From: Branchiostoma floridae
Taxonomy: Eukaryota; Chordata; Leptocardii; Amphioxiformes; Branchiostomatidae
DNA length: 64,000 nucleotides
Assembly (NCBI RefSeq): GCF_000003815.2
Contig: NC_049984.1
Span: 16,416,601 to 16,480,600 of the forward strand
Direction of reading: 5' to 3'
In this document: piece by piece, positions 24,001-36,000 of the stretch
How positions within the stretch are numbered: position 1 is the stretch's first letter
How the letters are laid out: the number at the start of each line of letters is the position of its first letter
The notes under the pieces: generated by a model
Databases searched by the model: none
Seen by the model: only the letters and a program-made list of their open reading frames with translations
What the model was told of the DNA's origin: nothing
Program-made: the position numbers and the translations under genes

Positions 24001-27000
24001 CCTTGTTTGCAAGGTGCAGAGTTTCAGATTTCTAGAAACTTTTCAGTGTAAGTTTTACATCAAATTGAAGAATTCCAACGGTATGAAGAAGGATAGCTGC
24101 AATTCTACCGTAACACATGTGAACTTTCAAGGTTTCCAGAGGCGCGGGCAAAAAGTGGTCGGGTCAGCCATGCTTATTAAACCACATTCCGGTCAAGCCA
24201 CCAGGCGGAGAGTGACCATAATATCGTTAGAACCTCAGTCTGTGTGATGTTTCAGCTGTTTTTGGCGTATAAAAAACTTGTCTACCTTCTTCGTGCAAGT
24301 AGAGAGTTGTTTGGGACTGAGAGGGCACTCTCCCTCAATTTCTAGTCGCCTGGATGTGTAGAAACGGAGTAGTATGGACGAGCTGCGGAACCTGTGTGGG
24401 TTCGGCCCCGATGTTGAGGTTGTGGGAGGGGGAGGCTTCAACACGGTGACAGAAGGCCGTTTTCCGGGAGAGACTCCCGTTCTGGTTTCGGACAGCGACG
24501 ACAGTAAGTCGAGGACGTTGTTCTGAGTCGTTACACGTTGATTTTTTTTATCTTTGTTCTGTAGTTTTGCAGGGCATTTGGGACAAAATTGTTTCCAGAA
24601 GACGGTGGTTTGACCACGTTGTGCCTGGAGCAAGATTGCAGTTTATATATTTTACGCTAGGGGCGTGCTCACACGAGACGATATCTTGGCGACTGCTAAG
24701 GGGCGTTGACATCTATTCGCACTCAGAACTTATCTATTTACTTTGTAAGCGACACCTCATGCTCTTGAGACATGCACGTGAACTACAGAGAGGGTGGCTT
24801 AACAAATAGCTCCACCCCCGTGAGTTTGCTAAGTGGTATAGCCTTGAGAGTCACGGACATCCGTGCAACTAGCGTGACAAGATGAATATAGTGACCGTAG
24901 CCTTGAATTTACTGAGCAAAGAAATACGACACTTAAAGCGACATAGTCGTCAGAGTTTTAAACTGCAAACTATTTGGTGTGTTCGAAACAATAGACAAGA
25001 TGTGCTAAACAGCAAATACAGACACAGTCCATGGCAACAAGGCGAACGACCCATCTAACGCAAATATCACTTCGTACTTAGTATGTTTCCGACCATGCTT
25101 CGAGTCTCTTTTGGGAATCTTTTTCTGCGTTGGGAGTAGCTGTGCTTTAGACCTTCAGGACCGAGCTAGGCGATATGGGTACGGGAAGTTCGACGGCAAG
25201 GCCTCGGGGGAACACCGCTGGTGCGCCCGAGTCGGACCCCGTGCTGGAGTACGCTACTACAGGCTTTGGGCGCTATCACTACGTCGACTGGCGGCTAATT
25301 ACTGACGATTACTTCAGGTTCGAAAGCGTTCGGGGCTCAGTTGAGAGTAAGTGACGTATACTGGTTGGGAAATAGTTGTGAAATGGTCGTTGCAAAAGAT
25401 AGGCGCGGCCTAAAATTGGTTCTAGCCTACCGCCAACCGTCGGTGAGGTAGTTGCTATTTCGTTTCAATCTGACAAATTTTGGGTCTCCAAAGGGTGCTT
25501 TGGCTGCCTTCTGCCACCTAGCGGAATCTGCAAGCTGACTAAATCAAACTTCAAGCCGTCCTTCCACTGGTATAAGCCCCTAGATCGTTGGGAGGAAGCG
25601 CGATAAACCTCCGTCAGAGACAGATTGTTTAACACGGGCAATGATCGGGGACAAGGTCGGGAAGGGTCCCGAGTTGTAGCCAGCCTGAAATCATTTTCAG
25701 TCCCCTTGATTTTGAATGGGAATCCTATCGAGCACCAAAGGCATGGTGTGACGTTGCGCGTCATTTCTAGGGTGTCTGGGTCCCAGAAAATGTTTAAATC
25801 AAGACCCTCTGAAACACTATTTCCTGCATTTTGAGGTGCAAATTGTGCTTGTAGACTAAGCTGTTCAATGGCATCTGTTTTGGTGAAGAAGAACACATGG
25901 GTTTCAGTGTTTTTATATCTTTACATATAAATTTTTGTCTGTCCCTGGGGACGGAATGGGGAAAACTTTTTTCAGCCCCCAGCTACAAAATTCCTTCAAA
26001 GGACTGAAGGACAGGTGCTGGCTAAAACCCTGGTGACTCACTCCCGAATGTGTGATGGGTATTATGCAGCTTTTCCATTGAATATTACATGTAATTCCCC
26101 AACAAGACTTAGTCATTATCAATTCTTTTTAACCAGAAGAAAATAGTATATGGAAAATATCGAGTTGATGGAATGTAGAAAACAGACCCATACAAAATAT
26201 GCATATCATAAAACCTGTATTCCATGACCTATCAACCTGATGAAATTATTATTTTCGGATCGATGCATATCATATACGCACAACGGAGGTGTTCATGTAT
26301 GTATAAGATTATGAATTGTTAATGGTTTGGTGTTTTCTTTAATCCTATCCGAACTACAGGTATCCAAGAACCTTCTTGCTAGAATACAAATACAAGAATC
26401 ACATTCAAACAACTGGCTTCCTCTGTATTCCCTTTATTCTTATGTCGTATCGAAACATTTCTCTCAAATCCGCCATGAACTCTACAGCATTATTTGTAAG
26501 GAGACATCCTATTGGTAACTCGCCCTTGCGATGCGCAAACCTGAGTTAGGCCAACCTTGGTGTTTGTTGCTATCGTTGCCATGGCGACATTAATAATGAT
26601 CGATTGCCAATTACATCGTCTTTGTTGTCATGTGGGAACAACTGAACACAGAGACATGTTAGTGACAAGACCAAGCTCAACACAATGTCAATGTGAAGGA
26701 AAGTGGTTTACTGTGACCGTTTGTGGTTTCGTGTCTCTTCTCTGGGAATCGTTTTCGACGTTGGGAGTACTTTTGCTTATAACTTCACGACCAAGCTAGG
26801 CGGTATGGGTACGGGGAGTTCGGCGGCCAGGCCTCGGGGGAACGCCGCTGGTGCGCCCGAGTCGGACCCCGTAGTGGAGTACGCTACCACAGACGCTGGG
26901 CGCCATTACTTCGTCGACTGGCGGTTAATTACCGACGATTACTTCATCCAAGGTGTGAGAGTCTCCCTTTTGTACTGTGCGACTTCTGTCTTGTCCGAGA

Positions 27001-30000
27001 CATAAAGAAAATCGTCTACTAAGAATTACAGCTTTGGGCGAAGGTGGACATGTTATTCAACAGAAACATTGCTTTCGGGTTAGGAAAATTTCAGTTTTTC
27101 TGCTTTTCGTACAGGCCTTTCCGTGGACTAAATCCATGTACAGTGTCTCTCATAGTCTTGTACAGAGAAACAGCCACTTGCATTGCCTTGCTCCGGCTGT
27201 TATGTTTATAATACGCCTCACCTTGGTAGCCATAACACTACCTGTTTTGATCTGCGCGGTCATGTCAAATGACCCCAAGTAATCTATAAAGACACGTATT
27301 TCTTTTGTATGGTATAGTCCCTTGGGGGCAATTCTATTCTCAATTGTCCGTTTAAGTTTGTACGGGTTATTAGAGCAGACAGAAATGGGACGTAAAGACT
27401 TCGCTACTACTCTCAAAGTAGAGGTTCGGTTTCGACTGTTTTTGTTTCTTCACATGTTTGTATGAGTTTTGTTTGGTTTTCTATTTTGTTTGGCCGGCGG
27501 ACATGAACAAATGGTACAAAATACTAGTAGAAAGCCCGACAAATTATAAACGCCTAAAAACACGTTAAACAACAGTCGGAGCTGAACCTCTGCTTGGAGG
27601 ATACTTCGCTACAGTGAAGAAGTTAAAATAAAACCTTATTTTAACTTCCTTTGCTACAGGACGAAATATTTTGACGATTTGCAGCCTTTTGTTCTGTGAG
27701 AATGGTGTGTAATTCGTCTTTAGAGTTCTGTTCTTTACATGGTTAAGGCATGATATGTCAGAAATAACAATTTGTACAAAGCGCACTTTGTTTCTGAATA
27801 CTCGTGCATAGTCACATCGTCTACACAAACAATGGAGTTTTCTTTTTACAGTTAGGGGATAATCATGGTTGCAGAAACGCTGCAGAATTACCACGCCCCA
27901 CCCCCACCCCAACTGCTACTACTCGCCCACATATTTCCAAACCGGGGCCTGGTCTGCAGGAACGAACAATAAAAGTATATGTCAAGAAATAGCCACGACC
28001 AATCTTTTCTACGGGTTACATATTCGAACCGAGAGTGAAAAGTCCCACACCAAATCACACAAAATTTAGAAAAAACTGAAATGACAAATATCAATTGTGT
28101 GTATTTCTTGACATGTACTTTTCTTCTTTGTTCCCGAAAACTGCCCGTTTGTTCCCTAAAACTGTTTTGCTTTTTTTTAAGATTTTTTTTGCTGATACCA
28201 GGTCACTATGGAAACTTGAGTGTGTCGGAAAAATGTCTAAAATCCGTCGACTTTTTTTTTCAGACGGGCCGCTCAAACTGACCAACATCGACTTCCTGAA
28301 CGACGAAAACGGACGTGCGCACCACACGGATGAGTTTGAGGAACATAACGTGGTCCGGCGGGGACAGCCCTTCACCGTGGAGCTGCGCTTCGAGAAGACG
28401 TACGACGAGGGAGAGGACAAGCTGAAAGTGGAGCTCCACTTTGGTGAGTTTCTAACAAAGTTAAAGCTAGTTCACCTTTATCCGCGGGGCATACCTATAT
28501 CCGTGTATTTCATGATATCATTTCGACGGACGGTTTTTTCAAACTTTCGTGATATCAAGTCGACAGACGGTTGTTTCAAACTTCACTTTGGTAAGTTCGT
28601 GACATAATAAACGCTAGTTCACCTTTATCCGCGGGGTAACCTATATTCGCTGTATTTATAGAAACAGATTATTTAAGAATATCAAGTCGACGGACAGTTG
28701 TTTCAAACTTCACTTTGGTGACTTTGTGACATAATAAACGCTAGTTCACCTTTATCCGCGGGGTAACCTATATTCGTTGTGATTAGAAACAGGGTATTTA
28801 AGGATATCAAGTCGATGGACAGTGTTTTAAACTTGACTTTGGTGACTTCGTGACAAAATCAATGCTAGTTCACCTTTATCTGCGGGGTAACCAATATTCG
28901 TTGTATTTAGAAACTGGGTATTTAAGGATATCAAGTCGACGGGTGGTTGTTTCAAACTTCACCTTGGTGACTTCGTGACAAAATCAGCGCCAGTTGTTGA
29001 TTATGTTGATTTTTAGTCAGTTTTTTCATTAGTTTTTCAACAGATCCCATTCGTCACTTAATCGTACATATGTTTGATACATTATTCTAATGTGTTTATG
29101 AAACTACGACCATATATTCAGTCAAGAGTAAAACGTGGTAAGTATGTGACAAAATTTCATTCCTGGATGCCAATTTTCCCAAACCTTATTCTCTTGTTTT
29201 CATCAGGAGACAACCCCCTACCGAACAAGGGCACACTGCTGCGTATGCCGGTGGGAAAGTCCTTGGAGGACGGGAAATTCAGCGCTGCGCTGGACAGCTC
29301 GGAGGGTGGATATGCGAAGGTATGTTTTTTGTCAACAATTAAGACCGAAGTCTCTTATTTACTTCTTATCTACAGTCAAACCTGTATAAAGCCAGGTGAC
29401 CACCTCTTCATAAAGACCACCTGGCTAATGTAACGCTCTGTCGTTCCCTGAGATGATTTTGCCATTGACACAAGTATCAAGAGTCCTGTCTATAGCGACC
29501 ACCTGTCCATATAGACTATAGATTGTATCAGTCCCCTAAGTGGTCTTTTCGGACATTTTTAAATGTATTTATTTGTTTGCGTGTTTTTTTTTTTGTATTA
29601 GTGTGATATTGAGCGTAACTTTGTCTAAACATTTCTTTAATGAGTGGTTTTCTACCACTTCGTCTGATAACATATTGTCCATTGCGAAATGAAAGGAATA
29701 GAAGCCACGAAGACTTAAGTGGTGAAACTCTACTAATATCGGAAATCTTCGCGCGACCCCTAGTACAACCCTGCAACATACAAATGAGCAACACTAGTTC
29801 ATCTTTATCCGCGGGATGACCTATATCCGTTGTACATGTGCATTTAGAAATAGTGCTCTAGGGAAGTCGACGAGCGGTGGTTTAAGATTGCGGCATTTTC
29901 AAAATATTGCCGTTTGAAACCGACTTCTGTCGACTCTCTCTAAATACCCTTTTTTAAACAACGGATATAGGTTACCCAGCTGATAAAGATGAATAGTGTA

Positions 30001-33000
30001 GGACACTTCTATAGAAACTAAACGACACCTTTTCCCGCAGGTGAAAATCACGACGCCTCCCGACGCCATCGTCGGCAAGTATCACGTGGTGATCGAGACG
30101 ATGTCCGACGGCAAGACGTTCCGCAGTAGGAAGACGGACGACAACACCGTGGTGGTGCTCTTCAACCCGTGGGTCAAGGGTAAGTAGCGTGGTTAAGTTA
30201 ATGTCACATTTACAAACAGGGGCCCGGCCTGGTTGGTTGTGGAAACGAAAAAAATGTGTACGTAAAGATATACTCAAATAATGCCAACGACTACTCTCAC
30301 TACGTCTTGTGTAGTTTGTTGTCTTTTATATCATACCTTAAGTTCCGGAAAGCTGCTTGACTGGGGCCCGGTTTGGAAATGTCGCGTACGTAGGCCTAAG
30401 TAGGGTGGTTAGGCTTAGGACACATTTCCAAAGCGGGGTCCTCCCGGGATGTTTTAAGAAACGAAAAATTAAACTGTATGCTTAGAAGTATACACAAATC
30501 ATGCCCATGAATCTTATTTTGACATTTTTTTGGTATTTTGATTGTTTGGAAATGTGACCTAAAACTTACTGTGGATATGAGTGAATGAAGATCTTCGTTG
30601 TCGCATTGTAGTGGATGTAACTCCCAAAACAAATTCACAATTGCAAATTTTGGTGTTGAAAAAGGACTGTTGAATAATTTCGTCTATTTTTGCAGATGAC
30701 ATGACGTATCTAGATGACGATGCCCAGCTGGGGGAGTACGTTCTGAACGAACATGGTTACCAGTACTACGGTACCAGCAGACGGATCGGGAAGCGTCCAT
30801 GGAACTTTGGACAGGTTCGCCGTAACTCCCTAACTGTGTCAAATTATACACACTGAAGTGGTACAATAAGAGCAAAGAATTATATATGCATTTCCCTTTA
30901 AACTGGACAACCAGACCTCTTGACAGAGCTGACACATTCACCTCATAGGCGTGTATTTTATAACAGCTTTTGCATGTAGAAACCTTTGACTACGAAGTAC
31001 GAAACAAAAAAGTAGACTTTCTTGGCGATGAATGAATGAATGAATGAATGAATGAATGGTTTGAATGAATGAATGAATGGTTTATTGAAAAACGACATAC
31101 CTCGCAGCCAAAGGCTGAATTGCGTATACGGTACAAGTGTGGCACAATAACATGTCTCAACTTATCGTACACTTTAAAACTTTAAGACAACTTTTCTCTT
31201 AATTGGAACATAAAAAACAATCGACTATTTACACTATCGCACAATAACATGTCTCGCCTTATCATACACTTTAACCTTATCATACACTTTAAAACTTATA
31301 GACAATTGGTCTTATTCTGAACATGATAACACTCGACTATTCACATTATCAGCATTTGTTCAGGAGGCGGACTAGATATGGCATTGGGGAATTTCGGTAT
31401 CGGTTTGTTCTGCACTTTACAGTTTTGAGCTTCTTAGAGTTCCTAGTGTTTCTACAATGGAGTTCCCCTACTGTGGGTGGGAGGAGTTCAGGGCTGAGTT
31501 TGCCAGCAAACTTCAGGCATAGGTCCTCTCGTCGGTCCTTCAGTGACTTTAGACCGGTTAGCTGCAGAGCTGACTCATAGCTAGTGTACTGTCCCTTCAG
31601 AATTGTGCGCAGCGCCCTCTTCTGGACCCGTTCCAACCTTGCAACCTGCATACTTGTCAGTCCAGGATTCCATACAGGAACACAGTATTCCACCACTGGC
31701 CTGATGAATGACGTGTACACCTGAAGTAAGTCCTCGGATGACAGATGGAAGTTACGTAATCTCCTTAGCAGAAAGAGACGGCCATTTGCTTTTGAAAGCA
31801 TGTACACCACGTTAGCCTCCCATTTCAAGTCAGCCTGTAGAAGTACTCCCAGGAGACGCGCAACTGACACAATCTCAAGTTCTTTACCATTGATGGTGAG
31901 AACCAGTGGTGGGGGAGGGCGCATCATGAAACAGAAGATGCATAGATACTACTACAAAGGTTTGCTCGGGGGTATCTCACTGACACTGAAGCTGTGGTAC
32001 GTTGACGGCGTCGCTGCAGCTTGGCGATTTAACATGCAGAGCGCTCAACGAATTCCATCGATAAAAAGCGAATCTTTTTTACGCTTTGTATGTTTGTTGC
32101 CTTTTTAGTCATACTTCGATGATAGTTCTATTATAAAGTCAAAGGAAACACAAATTCAATTTATAGAACGCAGCGATGCCACCAACGCACCACAGCCAAG
32201 TAAGACTCCTCTTTAGAAGTGTTGAAGCAATGTGAACAAATGATCTAGATTTGTTTCGGGACTTGCTGACATTACCATACTTTCATCATTTACATAATAC
32301 ATTACATTGTTTTCCATTCTTCATCATTATCAGTTCGAGCCCAAGATCCTGGACGTGTGCTTGCGGCTTCTGGACAGGTCGCAGATCAAGGCCGAGTCGC
32401 GAGGAGACGCTGTTAAAGTCAGCAGGATCGTCTCAAAGATGGTGAGACCGTAGTCCTTATGAGAAGTTCTTGATACATGTCTTGTAAAAGTAGCAATACT
32501 TTCCTTACAAACATTACATAAAATTGGTGACATGATGACTGTGTCCATTTGAATTCGGAATGTAAAGCCATGTTGCACACATGGCATCGTATAATAACAG
32601 CAAAGAAGTAAAAAGCATTTGCTATCGTAAGGGAACCATTCAGTTATTGGCACTCCACGGGTGCCGTATGACATCACCATTGATGGCAGACGAAGATTAG
32701 CCTGGGTACCATCCTATTCCCTGAAAAACGGGGCAGCGAGTGCAAGGAGCCCCGGTAGAAATAGGATGGTACCCAGACTACACAAAGATGTCAACATGTC
32801 ACAGATTCACTAAGCCATTGATTCTACCCAATAGTGTTCAAACGCTGGCCATCTACAGTTTAAATAAGGTGGCTAAAGACGCTGACTTATCTTTAAAGCG
32901 ATGAAAGCGATGAAGAGTACCTTTAAACTCCTTGCGGACAGCATACAGACTTTGGCCTGAATAATTTGTTCCGTACAATGTAGATCACACGACAAACAAA

Positions 33001-36000
33001 AAAGTAGACTTTCTTGGCGATGCATAGACACTATCGTACTGTTTGTGGATGTTGTGATAAGCACTGAAAGATGATGACAATGTTGTGCAGTATTCGGAAG
33101 TATCGTTGAACGAAAGTGAGCAAAATAAATAACCAACGACACTTCTTGTCCAGGTGAACTCTGCCGACGATGGAGGCGTGTTGACCGGAAACTGGTCCGG
33201 GAACTACGCCGGCGGGAGGTCGCCCACCGCTTGGAATGGCAGTGTGGAGATTCTGCGCCAGTACTACGAGCGGAATCGCCCCGTGTGCTATGGACAGTGC
33301 TGGGTCTTTTCTGGCGTTATGACAACAGGTAAGACAAATAAAGGTCCGAATTTAGAAAAATATTACTGCTTGCAAGATTATGTCATTAGGACACACATAT
33401 ATGTATCCCAAGTGACTACAGCTTTCGAAGGTGATAGAAGGCAGCGCCTCAATGATGCAAGGGTCAGACGCCACAAGACGGCATACAATAGTTCTGACCA
33501 AAAACTTACTAAGTGTGCACACTCCTGTGTCTCCGTGATTGGTCTCCGAAGACATATTATGTCCCAACACCCGTGATGAGACTAAAATCGATGTTCAGCA
33601 TTACGAAAAACTACCATCAATCAAGCAGTATCAAGCAACTATAGGTTGGAATCCTAACACGGTCAATTCTGTGGCGATAGACAGGCACATCTCACATGCA
33701 CTGTTCTTCTTTTTACCACTCAGTTCTTCGATGCCTGGGGATTCCTGCCCGCAGCGTCACCAACTATGACTCTGCCCACGACACGGACGTCAGCATGACC
33801 ATAGACAACTACATGGACCATAACCTGCGCGAAATCGACGGAGGCGACTCTGTCTGGTAGGAACATTTTTATGATGATGATGTTAATGATGGTATTGGTG
33901 ATGATGATATAGATGATGACGATGATTGTGGTGGTGGTGATGATGATGATGATGATGGTGATCATATATATGATGATGAGGATAGTGGTGATGTGGATGA
34001 TGATGATGAGGAGGAAGCTGATGATGATGATGGTGATGATGATGATGAGATGAAGGTGATGATTGTATAGAGGATGATGTTAGTGTTTATGAGGATGGTG
34101 ATGATGATGAGGGTGGCGATGATGATGATCATATAGATGGTTATGGTGATAATGATGATGATGCTGGGCCATGTGGTGAGTTAAATGTATATTGTCAGGT
34201 CAATATAAGAGGTCAGGACGAGGGTCGGCCATACTTTTTACTAGTGTGAGTTGATTAGCTTTTCATCCATCTTTTATCTCATTCAAATCAAACCATCTGT
34301 GTGAAATTTTACCTGTAGACTATAGTTTATGCAGTATTGACCAGTTTCCTGCGAAAATTTTTGACAGAAATCTTAGTCTACATGTGTTTTTAGGACTTGT
34401 AAAATTAGGACGGCTACTATCGTGATGGGGAGGGCGGCACTACTCCGACCTCTGGTGTCTCCCTAGCAAATACATAGTAATTGTAAGATTCTGTACCGCA
34501 TTTTATTATTGTTACATAGGGTGCTAGTGTAACTGATTATCGATGTTACATGTGAAAAATTGAGACATAGCCTAACAACAACATTGTAACTTTTAGCTTT
34601 TACCTCTTAGTACTTGTGTGAATATTTTAACAACCATTCTGTCTTTATATGTGTAATCACATAGAGTAACTAGTGACAAGTTATTTATTCAAGTCACAAT
34701 AGTTACATAGGGTATTATGCGCAAGTCCGTACACTACGACACCATGATAAGCAGTGCCATATCAAGCAGTATCGCAAACAGGTGGGCAGTCTGGGTTGTG
34801 TTAACTTTACTTGTATGTAATGATGGAAAAGCCATAAAACCTGTGAATTCAATTGGGGATGAAGTGATTACATCACATAGACAGATATGGCCTTCCTGTC
34901 CAATCCCAACAACTGGGCACAATATGTATACAATGCAAGTTAACTACGCACTTGTAAACTGTTCCCTGAACTGTGCACTTGCCGTGTGTGGAGATGTAGA
35001 GATTAACCCGGGTCCGGAGGGTCTGCACACCTGGAGAAAGGGCGTGGTCTACGCTTTTTACAATGTGGTTTCGCTCACGAAATACCTTGAAGAAATACAG
35101 CACTTACTTCTGGGGGGTTCAAGAATACATGTGTTGGGTCTGAATGAAACAAGACTGTCAGAGAACATCCCCAGCTCCTTACTGGAAGTCAGTGGGTATA
35201 CCCTTTACAGGAGAGACAGAGACAGACACGGGGGAGGGACAGGCGTCTATGTTAAACGGACTATCCCCTCAGAGCGCCGTCCTGATCTCGAGCATACTGA
35301 CCTAGAAGTGTGCTGTGTGGAGGTTAAACCAGAAAAGGCACGAAAGACATTACTCGCGTGCATTTACCGTCCACCTAACTCTGGTTGTGCGTGGAGGAAC
35401 GCAGCTGAATCATTTGTGCATGAGCTCAGTGCAACAGCTGAAAAAGGGAATGCCGATGTTATGATCATGGCGGATTTCAACGTGGATCTAAGTAAACCAT
35501 CACCAGCAACAACACCTTTGGAATTTCTTATGAGCCTGTATCAACTGGTCCCCCTCATAACGCAACCAACACGTATAACAGAGGCGTCCGCCACGTGTAT
35601 CGACAACATATTTGTCTCTAATCCGGATCGGCACAGGTCGAGTCTGAGTGTGGCCTGGGGTGCCTCCGACCACAATCTCATCCTGACATGTGCCAAAGCC
35701 GGGGTAGAGGTCGGTGGTGCTCGATCACGTGAATTCAGGAACTACAAAAACTACAGCCAACAATCATTCATTGACAGTCTGAAAGCGGTCCACTGGGAAA
35801 CGGTACTAGACTGTATTAACGTCTCGGAAGCATGGGCCGCCTTCAAGGACATTTTCTTAATTGTAGCTGAAGCCCATGCACCCATCACCAGGAAACAAGT
35901 GAAAGAAAAGGGCCGCCCTGCACCTTGGCTTACAGACAGAGTAAAGAACCTAATGGGCCAACGTGATGCTGCAAGGCGCAAAGCCATCAAGACGAAGGAC

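Larger units (their letters stand above)
21554..24373. other. TGM-A 5' intron segment (between heads 3 and 4)
   Basis: No coding exon seen. It contains a SINE-like repeat at 22280-22500, a C-tract near 22588, a fold-back MITE at 22877-23110, and at about 23230-23600 a stretch that aligns with 48690-49000 of gene B, so part of the intron was copied with the gene. Confidence 0.55.

Noticed and set aside
33328-33576. Read-through extension of TGM-A exon 7 into the intron (139-residue ORF)
   Set aside because: A GTAAGA donor at 33329 and A/B agreement on exon length show this is intron; the extension removes RCLGIP and the rest of the core.
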